Part shown: positions 35,711 to 49,300 of the stretch, piece after piece
Position numbering within the stretch: position 1 is the first letter of the stretch
Layout: every line of letters starts with the position of its first letter
NCBI GenBank assembly: GCA_903813345.2
Contig: CAIIXF020000009.1
Location: 37,069,759 to 37,133,758 of the forward strand
From: Owenia fusiformis
Lineage: Eukaryota > Annelida > Polychaeta > Sabellida > Oweniidae
Length of the DNA: 64,000 nt
Direction: 5' to 3'
Notes under the pieces: model-generated
Told to the model about the DNA's origin: nothing
The model's database searches: none
What the model saw: the letters and a program-made list of their open reading frames with translations, nothing else
Made by a program: the position numbers and the translations under genes

Positions 35711-38285
35711 TCCGTAACCTGGAATGCAGAAAAGAGTAAGGAATAGAATGTGTTTCCCTGACTCCATTTTACCTAGCAAGTTTGGCACACCAATTTCTGA
35801 TTAATGTAGATGCGTTTAGGTGTGCACCGATGGTTTCCATTCAGTCATATTTGTATTCAAGTATCAAGTTATCATGTGAATTTTGGACTTATAGTTATAT
35901 AAACTGAGAGATCTAAAATGGAGTAGACACATAGAGAATAACTAACACCTGACATCGATTGGTGGCCCAACCTGGAAGAGTAATACTGAATAGACTATAT
36001 AGACCTACCTATTAAGAATAGAAGCTCATTCTATTTCAGGTTTGGCAATAGATCTAGATGTCAGGTGTTGATACAGGTTCCTGTGGATATAGATCAAAAA
36101 TATGTCATGCCAATCATACCCGGAAGTAGGTCAAACGTGCATATACTCTTTTATACACTGTGAATTCACACTCTGCAAATCTACTGAGAGTGATTTCATT
36201 CGTTCCTATTAAAAAAGGACATACCCAGAAATAAATTAATGGAGTTATTCTACAAATCAAAGTCAGAGTGAGATTGAAAATCGATATAAAAGCGACTGAA
36301 TAAAGCTCAACTTACTTATTTTCAAAACAGCTACAAGATTACGTTTGTTTTGAAGCTAAGAACGAAACGCGGGCATACTCTCGTAAAGATTCCCGGGTAT
36401 TTGAGACCTGAGTGGACGTGGATCGTGGACATACTGGAACACCATGTACTAGAAAACCTCTATAGTATATTAATCTTTTTCATGGCAGTTTTCCCTATGA
36501 AAATTGGCATAATTCGTTTTGTCATTTATTGTACAAAGAATACTACGATACATGTGAAATTGGCTGTGCTTTTGTGAAAATGGACCAACATTTTAAAGAA
36601 AGTCGATAAGGTACTATTATAGGGAGAAGCATCCTTGGTCCAAGGGTATTTCATTTCATTCCACATTCCACATTCATTCTATAAAAAATTAAAATAAATA
36701 TCAATGGAATTAGAGCAGATGTGCTCATGAAAATCATCATAACCCATGTCAGTAGGTAAGGTACTTTTGTGGCAGTATCCTTCGTATAAGAGATGATGGA
36801 ACTTAATCGAGTTTTGCCAATATAGTGGAAGCCTTAGAAGAAGGTATAATGGAACACTGATCGCACCCCCCCCCCCACAAAAAAATGCAATTTTGTAAAA
36901 GTTGAAAAAAACATTATTGTTATTACAATAAATTATTGTTTGAAATCCTTTTTATTTCATTTTTTATTTGTGATACTAAATCAAACATGCGACAAGCAAT
37001 TGAAGTTTAAGCAGAGACATATAAGTTTAAGGTACAGAAATGTCCAATTCGTTGGAATTGAAAAGGGTCTCAACTTTTTCAAGTTTTGCTAGATGTCAAT
37101 ACTGTAGATGTTAAAATGAAAGATTATGTTGTGTTTAATGATATTTTTTGATGGTGTGTTTGTTACAATAACGCGCGAAATCTGCATGATCTGAAACTAT
37201 TTCCTATTTCGTAGGTCACTATTTCTGCTATTCTAATGGCAGAATTTGCCTTGATCTCTGATACCCAATGTCCAATACTTGGTAGTATTGACTATGAAAT
37301 ATATTTTTGAATTGCAAATGTGCTTCTCACTATTGAAAAAATGAATCGTGTGGTCATGAGGCAACAAGGACCCTCGTGGGGCAAAGCCCTGTCCTATCAA
37401 ATACTGTAAAAGCCCAAATTTTCAAGGTGCCCTAATTTCCGCTATATTCGCGTTTGGGTGTTGAGTGCGAATTCAAGAGCACGTGGATTAAATAGCACGT
37501 TGATTCAGTGGTACGTGAGTTAGAAAAATCGCACAACCTAATTTTTTTTAATTTCCTTACCGTTTCATTTTACCAAAGTTTATTTTAGACCGTACATTAG
37601 TGAGTTGTCTCACATAACCAATCTGCACTACGTAATCTTACTTATGTATCTGTAACTACTTTGCATCGTATGGTAGGCTTTTACCAAAGACTTACAGAAG
37701 TGATGCAAGATGGGCCACTTTTGGGGACAAGAACCGTTTTTTTTAATCTGGCGCCTAAATGAAATCAATGACCGATGAGGCTGGTAGGAGATCCCCTGTC
37801 AGAGATAATATCAGGCGACATTTTAAAACAATTAATCAAACTTGTCCCGTCCTGTCCCACAGCCCTTATCCCACTGTTCCCTAGTTGTATTTGACAAGTA
37901 AATGCACATTTTCTTTAGACCTTTAGACCTCCTGTCCTGCAGTGCAAATGGTCAAAATGAATAACCTATGCTAAAAACAAATAGTCGTTATCATGAAAAA
38001 ATTGCTGCATGTCACGATGTATGAAATACAAAGGAGAAACAGCTTGAGGACCCATAGTTTAAAAGAAATTAAAATTTGGGGGTTTTAATTTTTCCAATTT
38101 CAATTTTGATAAAAATGTTCGTCACTTGATGTTGGAAATATTAGAAAAATTAAATTGCATCACAGTTTTTACATTGAGCACAGCAATCTTGAGAATAATC
38201 CGTTAAATACCCAGATCAGATATCGATGTGGCTCATCGCGCAACGATGGCTTTTTGGGGGTCCAAAGGTTTTGCTCTCTATCGCA
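35711..38285. other. Intergenic 5' flank of SPATA20
   Basis: Possible 5' UTR exon and promoter of SPATA20. An ETS-type CCCGGAAGTAGG lies at 36119-36130, and a fragment of the GATCGCACCCCC element at 36855-36885. No coding frame with support. Confidence 0.4.
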
Positions 38286-41242
38286 TATATCACGGTGTAT
38301 AACCCAAACGCTCCAACATGCACGACGGAGCGTTTTATTTACGCGGAAACGCTCCGGAGCGAAATAAAATGGCGGCTAATGAAGATTCCACTATGACCGT
38401 CAGTATTGTTTCTCTCGTTTCTCTTACATATCATATGTTATGGTGAAATATTATGTACCATTCGATGAACAATACCGTGAGCAAAGATCTTATTTATTCA
38501 ACTTCTGGTGGTAAACTGTTATTTGCTTGATCAAAGCTCCGTAGTGTAGATCGAACGAATCTCAAGATGACGATTTGACCACAAATTACGAATTAAACTA
38601 GTATTTCTCTGAAAACGTTAATCTTTCTGTTAATGTAGTAGATCAAGAACTCGTATATTCTCATTTCCTAAAATTCCAGTCCAAATCCATTACTTGTTCT
38701 CAAGAAATCGCTTGTTTTCCTCGACACGCTCCGTCGATTTAGAACACAATTTTAGAAACGCTCTTACCATTTTGTTTTGATATCATTTTCAGATTATTAG
38801 AGAAGAGTTTCGAATCGAATCTTTCTCTCAAAAATGGTTTGTACTTGTTAGGCAAATTGAAACATCTGAACCTGGTGGTGCTAAACGTGCAACTAGCTGA
38901 TTTAAGCGGTAGTTTAGAAAATACATCACCAAGAAAATGCATTTTCTAAAATTTTGGGGCTCCCAGAGGGTAAATTTAAATTATGAATTTTACTTTTAGA
39001 TTTTTATGAAACAAATTGCCTTATCATAATGTATGTTGTAATATTATAAATTAATTAATAAGAGGTACTAAAGTATTACAACTACACATTTAATTTTTAA
39101 ATGTTATTATCGAATTCAAATATAAATCAACTATTTTAACTGAGCCAAGTATTGGATGATTGGAGGCAGTATTGATCAAATTTGCAAAGGGTTAATTTTA
39201 TTCTCACCTGTCTCAACAAAAACAGGAATATCCCAGAATTCATACAGTCATACTTCTCTTATGTAAACTATATCATTGATTGGCTAAGGGTTCATCTATA
39301 ATCCTGGGAAATGACCTCTTCTGGACGAAAAGCGTGGGAACATGTGATATGACCAGTTCCCATAACAGTGTGTCACCTCACTGTATGTACAGTGATCGCC
39401 TACTATTAAAAGTGCGTGATCAAAGACTCGACAAGATGCGCAAAATTCGAAATGTCGGAGGAAAGGTATGTTTGTTTCTCTTTTCTTTACCACCTTAATG
39501 ACATTTTACCTACAGATGGTATTCCATATGCTGTATAAGAGACTCAAGATTCATTTGGTAACAGGATTCGGTGATTGGTTCAACCGAAATACCTGAACTG
39601 AGTTAATAAATGAAGCAAAATCAAAAAACCCGCCGAATGAAAATGTATATTTCACCAAATTTTCTGTTTTTAGATTACCAAAACCACAAAACCAACATGC
39701 TTATGGTTAATATACATATGACCTGTTTCCATTTTTCAACATACTACCCCTCCCCCAGGATATCAGCAGCCCTCCTATCTTTTGTTTCATTGCAAGGCAT
39801 TCTACCATTTACAGGTGACATCCAGGTTAAAATGAATATTGTACTTTATTGTTTAATTATATAAGGGGACATCTAATGCTTACAGCGCTTTGCCCCTTGT
39901 AATTGTATCTAAATGACTTGTGCTTACAATAAATATGAAAGATGATAAAAAAAAATATATACATAATACTTAACATTACATGCATATCAGACGTTCCAAC
40001 TCCCCTTCAGTATCGAGTAAGAAGGATGTTATGAAAACAATTTATGATCAGCCAAGTGGGTGATTTTACCATGTGGATTCTAATGATATGTTCTTTGCAT
40101 TTCAGAGTGGTTGGGTTTACATGATTTTACTGTCCTTCATTACGAACTCCTAAATTTCAAATCATTATAAACCACCTTGTAGAACATCATGAAGAAGAAG
40201 AGATGAAGATGAGAAAGATTACTGAAAATAGAGGCAAATCTAGAATGATAACAAGAAATTTCTCTGGAATAATACCAAATTAAGTGAAATCAATAAATAA
40301 ACACATACTTGTAGAAAGTATTGAATTCATGACAATTTCAGTGATTGACAATAATCCAATGAAATAGATAATGTACAATTCAGATTTTATATTTTATTAC
40401 AATTACAATTACATTATAATTCGACAATCATCTTGGATGCCAAGGTGTATAGTTCTCATACCTTGGGATCAGAGGCGTAAAATAAATGGACTAAAATCGA
40501 ACTTAAAAAACGGTTCCACTTGTAAGGTGTTACGCTTCAAGAGGTGTTTCACTTAGCAGGTTCTAGAGGTTCAGTGTATATATCATTTAATGGTAATGTA
40601 TTCAAATCTAGGCAGAAAAACAAAATGAACACACACACAGTGACCATTTAATTGACTGAATCAGTTTGGACATACATTTTGCGAGATCCCCATTTTCTTC
40701 TCTTGAAAAGCATATAGATATGGGTGTATGGTTTGCTGAAACTCACGCTATTGGCTGATCCATTCGTTTCTGTGTTAAAATATTTATTCCATGTTATTGA
40801 AGGGGAAACGTGAATTTCATCATGGTCAAATGGAAGTCCAAGACCCTACCTAAGTATAAAAAATTAAAGAGAGTAAAAATGTTCTATTGTTTTTGATATT
40901 TTCAAGCTTTTTAAATAAAATAACACATATTGTATCGCATTTATATCTTTAAATTGTAAAATCAATATACGATATACGAAAAATGGTCAAACTAATATAT
41001 ATTTCTCAAAGCATATGGGTGTTCTTGTGCCTACAAAACCTAATTGAATCACCAGTAGCCTGTAATATAAACACAAATAAATCTCTTAAAAGTAACCGTT
41101 ACAAAATATTTGAATTTTGCGCATCTTGTCGAGTCTTTGATCACGCACTTTTAATAGTAGGCGATCACTGTATATACAGTGCATCTGTCATTTCTTTGGA
41201 ATGATGTACACTTTCCTCCAAAAGATTGAAAACAATTGTAGT

Positions 41243-41701
41243 ACAGTAAAACCTGTATATCTGAACACTTGGCTAATCCGAACACCTCCCAATGTGAACA
41301 TTTTTTGGTCCCGTTTTTTCTCCCATTGACTCAAATGTTTAAAAAACTTGAAATATGAACATCTCCCAATTTTGACAGTGAACAGTCATGTTTGAAAATT
41401 AACCTATCTAATCTGAACACATAAAATATCACATGTTCCATAAATTGATCAAATATTTGAAAAAAACTTGAATGATCTCACTCATGGTGGGGCTTTCTAG
41501 GATGACTAAATTCATTTGAATCAGATTTTCATGTCACTCTAATGCCAAAGCTAAGTAGTCAAAAGAACTATAATATTTATTGAGAATTTGTTTCTATTTC
41601 TTCAAAAACCCAAATCTTGCAAATGCAAAACCTCAAAATGTGAACACCTCCTAATCCGAACGCTCTGAGCTGGTCCCTTGGATTAGACAGATTTTACTGT
41701 A
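41243..41701. mobile_element. 455-bp pogo-like MITE
   Basis: CAGTAAAACCTGTATATC at 41245 and inverted GACAGATTTTACTG ending 41699, each next to TA; internal (T)CTGAACAC and GTGAACA motifs recur. Confidence 0.65.
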
Positions 41702-41724
41702 GGTACAATCCCCTCTAAAAGTTA

Positions 41725-42090
41725 CTGAAATCACTGGCTGGGAATTGGTGTTCGCTTACACACAGGTGTTCAATAGATTATACTCATATGTTCGCTGGGC
41801 ACAGTATTTCACTAAAGAGCTGTTCATTATGACAGTTTTACTGTACTGGGAATTGGTGTTCACTATACACAGGTGTTCAATAGAGTAGACGCATGTTTTC
41901 ACTGGGCACAGATCTTCACTAAAGAGGTGTTCATTAGGATATTTTTACTGTACTGAACTCACTGGCTGGGACGGAATCGGTGTTCACTATAATATACACA
42001 GGTGTTCAATAGAGTAGAGGCATGTCACTGGGCACAGATCTTCACTAAAGAGGTGTTCACTATGACAGTTTTACTGTACTGAAATCAATC
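41725..42090. repeat. Three tandem copies of a roughly 110-bp GTTCACT/ACTGTACTG repeat
   Basis: The phrase GGTGTTCACTATA..ACACAGGTGTTCAATAGA, then CACTGGGCACAGAT.TTCACTAAAGAG and TTTTACTGTACTG appears three times. It shares words with the pogo-like ends, so it is probably an expanded MITE interior. Confidence 0.6.
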
Positions 42091-43385
42091 ACTGGGAATT
42101 CACTATATACAAAATTGAAATCTGTGTATCATGCCACCCCTGCAAAATAATTGACTTGCCCACTTGGTCTCTTGGATCCACTTGCAAAATATATATAGTA
42201 GATGTGAATATTTTCGAAACAAATGAGTGATATATACACATATTTTGTACCAAATGCGTGACATAAACGGCAATCGCGTGCAAAGACCGAACGGAATGCG
42301 TTCGCTTTTTTCGCCATTCGGTATTTTACCGTGTTGGCCAGGGGGGAGATTCCCCAAAGATGCCCTATCATATTAGCATGTTCGAAAACAAATTTTATAA
42401 ACAGGCCTCAATTTGCCGTTGAAATGGATCTCCAAATTTTCACTGTAGTTTTATGAGTATTCTTTACAAGTATGGATCGAGTAACTTCAATAGTATTACC
42501 GTAGGTTTGAAATGACGATGTTGAACTGATGTAAACGCCATTCCCACGATTTCAAATTTAACTCTGCGCATGCGCAGCACTGAGAGAGCATGTGCCCATG
42601 ATTGTTCACGTGATCGAATCCTGCAATTTGATTGGAGATGAAAAAGCACTTGGTGAAAAATGTGTATACCCTCTGGGAGCCACCAGCATGCATTTTCTTG
42701 GTGTTGTATTCTCTAAACTACCGATTTAAGCCTACATTAGATGATGTCATGCCTACATGTGTGCTAAATCATAAAACTATAGAAAAAAACGAAAATTTAT
42801 ATGTGAATTAATTTTTCTTCTTTTGATGCCAAGGGGTATAATAGATCTTTTCTTTCTCTTCCTGAAAAGGAAAGGCAAGCTCCTAAACTGATCTAGACTA
42901 TCGGAGCGTTTCCAGTTCACTGTGTTAACCAGATCGGAGCGTTTCTTGAATACGAGAATGTCATCATTTTTAAGACTGGATTTTCGGTCATCAAATCACT
43001 ATTACGATTATGTATGGTGCGTTGAAGCATTGGAATTTGACTAAAATATACGTTGGTGCTCTAATCTTGGCTCAACTAATCACATGTATCGACAAAAGGG
43101 GTTTTGACCGGTAGAATGACAGATACGTTTTTGGATTTTGATAACTATACTGCTTCGTACAGCTCTTCCTTATTGCTTCAAACGTCAACAGCCAGCCAAG
43201 TACAACATGAATATCACACCCATCGAATGTGATTATTGGGGAAATTGTCAGACGGCTCATCATTCCCGCCAGCCAGTTTTCCTACTCCGGAGCGTTTCTT
43301 TGTTTAATTTCAGTAATGAAACGCTCCGTCGTGCATGTAGGAGCGTTTGGGTTATACACCGTGTATATGATCAGTTATATGTATA

Positions 43386-44100
43386 GTGATACAGTATGAA
43401 CCACCCGAACAAATGGCATACGCAAATTGGAAACTGGAAATGTTACGTCTTTGGAACAGATATGTCAAAATGGAGGACAATAGACTAATTAACAAATATT
43501 TCTCGAGGATTATCACAATTGTAGAAATGGTTGGTGAACAGACATCAAAAATATTTGTTCCGAATCTGATTTACGTTTATCTCAAAAAATTGATACACTA
43601 GACCATCAATCTGGCTACAGCCAAATCAAGATTTTTTCCGACCACACAGAAAAATGGAAAAGGATATTACTTCACTAAGATATATTGCGCACATGCATTT
43701 ATATCACTTTCAAAGTGAACCCACTACTGAAAATGTCAGTGTCAAATAACATTGTCACCAATAGCATAATTCATGTGTGGCATCCTTCCACTAATAATAG
43801 AGACTTGACGATATAAACAAACAAGAAAACGGCCAATTCAAGAAAGACTGTGTCATGTTTGCAATTAAAAATAGTTAAGGATGGAAACACTAAATGTATT
43901 TGTATGAACAAGACCTATGAAACAGTGAGAGTCCTTTTAAACACTACATATCCATTGTGGGATCAACCGTCTCTATACTATCTCTCTCAAGCCTTAGATG
44001 AAGAGAGACTCTTATAAATCAGAATGCCACATTTTGAATCATTTATAAACATATTTAAAACCAAGAATATTGTTAAGAAACTGTTTTAATTTTAAATGTT
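43386..44100 (+). pseudogene. Decayed LINE ORF2 fragment
   Basis: The opening codons read ANWKLEMLRLWNRYVKMEDNRL, resembling the conserved 'MLRLWNRL.KL.DNRL' block that follows the RT domain in many invertebrate LINE proteins. Downstream the frame is broken several times, with scattered similarity such as GNTKCICMNKTYE and SHKPSWLW. No RT core. Confidence 0.5.
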
Positions 44101-44238
44101 TCCCATATCTCATAAGCCCAGTTGGCTTTGGCTATTTTGTACCATAGGTGACACTATAATAAAATAAAGCATGTTCCTAATATTCTTCATTAATGCAATA
44201 ATGGTGATACAAATTGACCCGGCAGCTCCACCATGTTA

Positions 44239-45231
44239 TACAGTGCGTATAAAAAACGCAACAGATATTGTTATCTCGGAAAAGCACAAAACCAGTGATA
44301 ACAGCATTGATTTCATTCAATGCACCATAAAGCCACATGTCTCCTCTTTACAATGATATATCATTCATTGATATTTGGTCATGGTTGAGCGAGTAATCAT
44401 TCCATTTGCAAAGTGGGCCAAAATTAGCTTGGGGCCAAGTTATAAACATCGCAAAAGTCAGTGTTCGGAGCCCGATGCAATATTGGAAGAAAACATAAAA
44501 CCAATGCTGACTGCATCCTTTTCATTCAATGTACCAAAAAGCCAAATTACTCCTCTTTGCAATGGAATATCATTCATTCACAGGGAGTCATCTCTGGCCG
44601 AATTATCATTAATTTTGCAAAGTGGGGCAAAATTCTGCTGGGACCCAAGTTTTAAACATTGCAAAAGTCGGTACAAGGGGCATAGGGGCTCTTCGAAGAA
44701 GGTGTGACAGGTGTGGCATAGACAGTAAAGTATTCCTACTCATACTCTTGCAAGAATACATCCTATACCCCTCCAAATTGCCACCACTTCCTTGCAGATA
44801 AAGATGCGCTCATCTGTCCATGTTATGCATGGTTCAGCCCTGAGTCATCTGTGTGTTAAAGCAGAGAAAAGCAGCCCATGGGAAATTCTTTCTCAAGGTT
44901 TTGCAATATCTGGTGGAGGAATTGTGAGCACAGATGCTCCTGAGATAGCTCCAAAAGAAAAAGTCACAACAATTCAAGTCAGGGGAACTTCCATGTGCAC
45001 TTAGCCCCTGCACTGATTTTTCAATATCTAAAACTTGGTACAGAGCCGATTTTGACCCACAGTGCAAACATGGAAGGATTTCTCACCAAACCATTGCCAC
45101 ATGTGAATGAATGACATATCATTGCAAAGAGGAGAGACGTGGCTTTATGGTACATTGAATGAAATTGATCATTACTAGTTTTGTGATTTTACGAGATAAC
45201 TACTTGTTGCGTTTTTTTGATACACCCTGTA
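44239..45231 (-). mobile_element. Degenerate Tc1/mariner-type element with about 150-bp TIRs and TA duplication
   Basis: Left end CAGTGCGTATAAAAAACGC at 44241 and right end inverted as CAGGGTGTATCAAAAAAACGC (ending 45229), both next to TA. The similarity extends inward for about 130-150 bp (AAAGCCAC..TCTCCTCTTT). On the minus strand near 44990-44900 a transposase-like SSPDLNCCDFFFWSYL resembles the SPDLNPCDFFLWGYLK block of DDE transposases. Further on, AHLYLQGSGGNLEGY matches the usual C-terminal end. Many stops and shifts; dead. Confidence 0.75.
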
Positions 45232-45773
45232 TTGTAATTGTGTTCTATTGACAAACTAAGTGTCGAATACAATTCAATAATGTTATTTCTTTTAATATTT
45301 GGTTCCATGACCATCCACGTTGAAATTTGAATTTAAACTGAGGCGCCATGTGGCTTGCGTTTTTCACCGATTTTGCGATTTTTTAAGTCGATATTCTGAC
45401 CAATTTCCTTCCTTTTTGAAAGTATGCTCGATAATTCCTTGGTTTCAGCAGCTGTATTTCTGGTTAGAATTCTCCTAACAAATCCCAAAACAACATTCCA
45501 ATTTGAGTTTGTCGATTTAGTTGCTAGATAACAATCTTTGTGACTGAACGCGCGAATAACTTATGGAATATCTTTCTCGCGTTTGTATCATTTTCCTAAT
45601 AAACTTTTTTTCCCTCGAAGAAATTCAGTTTCACCTAGAATTCATTATTTCAATTTGTAGAAAAATTGTAAGAAACATTTGTTATTTTGTTCCTTTGTTG
45701 TTGATAGATCAGTTGAGCTATTTTGCTTCATGTAACTATTAACAAACACTGAATTAAACGTACATGTATCAAT

Positions 45774-45779
45774 TTTATT
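45774..45779 (-). terminator. Candidate polyA signal of the CDR2 homologue
   Basis: AATAAA on the minus strand about 530 bp past the stop codon. The span between holds no exon-like frame and is best read as 3' UTR. Confidence 0.35.
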
Positions 45780-46304
45780 AACATCCAATAATGCTGACCA
45801 CTACAGAATACCGAAAATACAAATGTTAGATGAAATAATAATAAATTCGTAAACCTCGGATAAATAATCACATAATCAAATATTGCAAGTTGCAACACCG
45901 TTTGCCATCTGTTAACCCTTATGCAAGTCTTCCCAGCGAATCCTGCAACAGCATATACTAGTAAGCAAAAGATCGCAATGCTGCAAGCAATGCTTAGAAT
46001 AATAGAATAAATAGATACACGGCGTTGATAATTGCACCAATGTCCCAACCATCAGATACAAACCAAATGCCATTAAAACGCCCAAATAGCAGATACAATT
46101 TATACCAATCAAGAGAAATTTCTAAATAGAATGATTTTATCGGATATGTTCCTTTTATTTCTTGGAGAGGAAACCATATCTTGGGTGATCTTATATATCG
46201 CATACTTAGATGCTTGGCTATCCAGAAAAGGTAGACGTTGTAGATAATAAATCCCATTATGGTGGTACGATAAAGCTAGTATCTGTTTTAGGCTGTTGCG
46301 AAGT

Positions 46305-49300
46305 CTATATCTCTATATCATCTTTCCCACTAGCAGCTTCAGAAATTGTAGATTTTTTCAATGTGTCGAATATCTCTTTGAATAGTTTCTTGTATTCTGG
46401 AGGTCCATGATCAAACCTATGTTGGTCGATCTTTTTAGGACTTTTCACACTAATGCTTGTCGTAATGGAAGACTTGATCACTGTTGTTTGGACTTCTTTG
46501 GTTGAGATCTTTTTGTTCCTAGAGTCAATGAGAGATTCATACTTTTCAACTAGGGAATGATACTGCTGGTCAAGCTCACTGAGGAGTGAGTTGTCCGTAA
46601 GAGAGGTCACCAAATCGTCACTTGTTTCAAGTCCAGCTTTATTGAGGGACTCCCTACTTCCAAACGCGCTACCTCCACTCTTGAGTCGGACGCATACTCC
46701 TTGTCGGACATTTTCAACGTCATACTCAACCTTTGGTTCCAAAACTTTTGCTTCCTTTTCGTGTTGTTCAAATTGTTTTTGACAGCTTCTGCACATCTTT
46801 GTGGCATTTGACCTCTCTATATCCTGTAGCTGTTTTTCGTATTTATGTTCTAGATCTTTAATGAGATCAATTTCCTTGTGTTCTTGATCTTGTATTCTCT
46901 CAGTGAGATGTTTGTTCTCTTGCTCTAAGATCCCAAAATCAGTGTCAAGTTCTGAATATTTTGCTTTTTGAACATTGACTTGATCCCTTAGTTCTTTTAT
47001 GTGATCTTTCAAAGACTGGATCTCATTCTGACTTGGTTGGTGGAAAATGGAGTGTAGCTGTTCGTTATCTTTGGTATGTAAGTTATAAAAATGGAAAAGC
47101 TCTAGAACTTCTTTTTCGGTGGGAACGCTGACGGTGGACCGACGTTCACGTCGTTTGCGTTTACGGTCTGTTTTACGTAGTTCTTCTAGCGTTGCTTGTA
47201 GGTTTTCACACTTTGTCTCTAGGCTACTGATAGTATCATTCAACCTGAAGATCAAATAATGGAAGTACTATAACAACAACAAAAACATATCAAACATATG
47301 GCAATGTTGTACGATCATAAAATCGCAAATAACCAAAACAAAAGAAGCGAAATTATGATTCCGAATTATGATTCAGAGTGCTGTTCGATTGTACAGTGCA
47401 AAATCATGTACGGTTCAGAACGATAAATCCCAGGCTGTATGATATATGCTATATAGATCATATATTTTACCTGTTGATCTTTTGTTTATCGTTGTGGCTT
47501 TGCTGAGTCTGTCGTTTCATGGCATGTTCCAGCTTATGGGAATTCTTGTCAACCTCATCATACACTCTAGACCTGGATTCACCCAAGTCTCTTAGGGTAT
47601 CAACTTGCTTTGCCAGAAACTGAAATCAAGATAATAAAGAAATGGTTACTTACAAGAGCAACACAAACTTAATTGTGGGCTGTTGCACTTGCAGACAACA
47701 GTTGAAGACAGCGGACGTAAAACTGCCATCAGTCTTCACGACACGGTGATATGGCGGGCCCATTTGATGTATGATGTACACGTTGGACTAGAATCCGATG
47801 CGACTAGAATTTCTGTAACACTTGAAATTATCCTTTTCAATATTTTTGAGTTAGTTTCTTTGAATGATAATTACTACTGCAATTCTACTTACGTCTACTT
47901 CAAGTTCTTTTTCATGGTTCTCTTGCTGAAGCAGTGCAACTTGATGTTCCAGTTCCTTATTCCGTTCCAGCAAAGTCTTGCCCAATTCAGCTGCTAATTG
48001 TAAATCTGAAACATAAGAGACTCCTAATGAATCTGAACACTTGGGCGTAAGTTGAATTGCAAGGTATAATGTTTTGATAATTGAAAATCCAACTGGTAAG
48101 CGAGTATAGAATAGATGAATATGGTGTACCCTGGAAAAGGAGTAACAACCTATCTAAACACAAATGCATAACTGGATGGTCTGTGGATTGTCACAAAGGG
48201 TAATATGGTTATGTCATTAATGGCGACGAGCAATATATCTGAGTTATGAACTTAAAGGCCCCGTATGACGTTTGAAAATATCAACTTGGAAACCATTCGA
48301 GACATTTAAAAAAATATGACTTTTGAAAGAATGAGTTGTTCATCTTGTGAAATTATATTAGGCAATATATTTCAACCACTCAATTTATGATGTTATGCTT
48401 TGGTGTAAATTATTTCTTGGCATGCGCTTTTTTATAAATAAATTTGCAATTTTTTGACAAATATTTCTTCAAAATCAGTGTTTTGAAATTAATTTGAAGT
48501 TTTTTTTATATAAATGCACAGTTCTTCGACAAATATTTCTTCGAAATCAGCGTTTTGAAATTTTGAAAAGTTTCACAGACCATATTTTTATAACATTGGG
48601 TAAGAGAGCTATAATACACAGATCCAAAGTGGTTCAAACTTTGTATGAGGCCTTTAAAACGTTTTCTTTTCCAAGAGCTAAAGTCATTAAGTATCAGAAA
48701 CAGCACTGAAACCATTATAGGCTTGGCTATGATAACCGTAACAAGGTGGTGTTTATTGAAGGTGATCCTGACATGACATTTGGTTTGGAAGAACGTAATG
48801 TTCAATGAACAATTGCAAGTTTGGTGAAATAACTTAAAGGTCGAAAGGAAATGTCAAGTTAACATGGACGTCTTCGTCGAGGTCAATCATTCTGATACTC
48901 ATAGCAGGGGCGGATCTAGGAAACAACAAGGGGGTCCATATTTGAAGTATGAAAAAAAGATTTTGGGTTCCTAAAACCAAATACTAGTAGTGGGGCCAAA
49001 TTTTGAAAATTTAAGGCCCATTTGCTTGATAATTTAGCCTAATATTAAAAAATAAGGCGTTAAAATGTGCCCAAAAAGGCCCATTAATCGGGCCCCTTGG
49101 AAAATTTTGGGCCCAATTTCTTCTGGGCCCACCCAAGGGGGGGGGGGGGTGGGGCAGATCCGCCAGTGCATGGCATCTTTCTGTTTCACCAGAAACATCT
49201 CAAGACAGAAGAAATTAGATAGATGTCATGGTTTACCACGATGGAGATCAATCATGCATGATATCTATAAACAATACTTCATCTAAAGCAGGTGACCCTT

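Larger units (their letters stand above)
38286..43372. mobile_element. About 5.1-kb nested foldback/long-TIR element without recognisable genes
   Basis: Left end ACGGTGTATAACCCAAACGC then TCC.ACATGCACGACGGAGCGTTT (38290-38336) is repeated inverted at 43318-43370. Further inside, 38868-38965 (TAAGCGGTAGTTTAGA..AATGCATTTTCT..GGCTCCCAGAGGGTA) is matched inverted by 42650-42730. Deeper still, 39392-39454 (AGTGATCGCCTACTATTAAA..) is matched inverted by 41113-41181. The motif AAACGCTCC recurs in both arms. The core holds smaller elements (41245-41699) and no transposase that I can see. Confidence 0.6.

Noticed and set aside
45728-46257. Overlapping hydrophobic minus-strand ORFs just past the CDR2 stop, resembling membrane segments
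   Set aside because: Hydrophobicity appears in all three frames because of T-rich sequence, there are no matching splice sites, and the interval is explained as CDR2 3' UTR.
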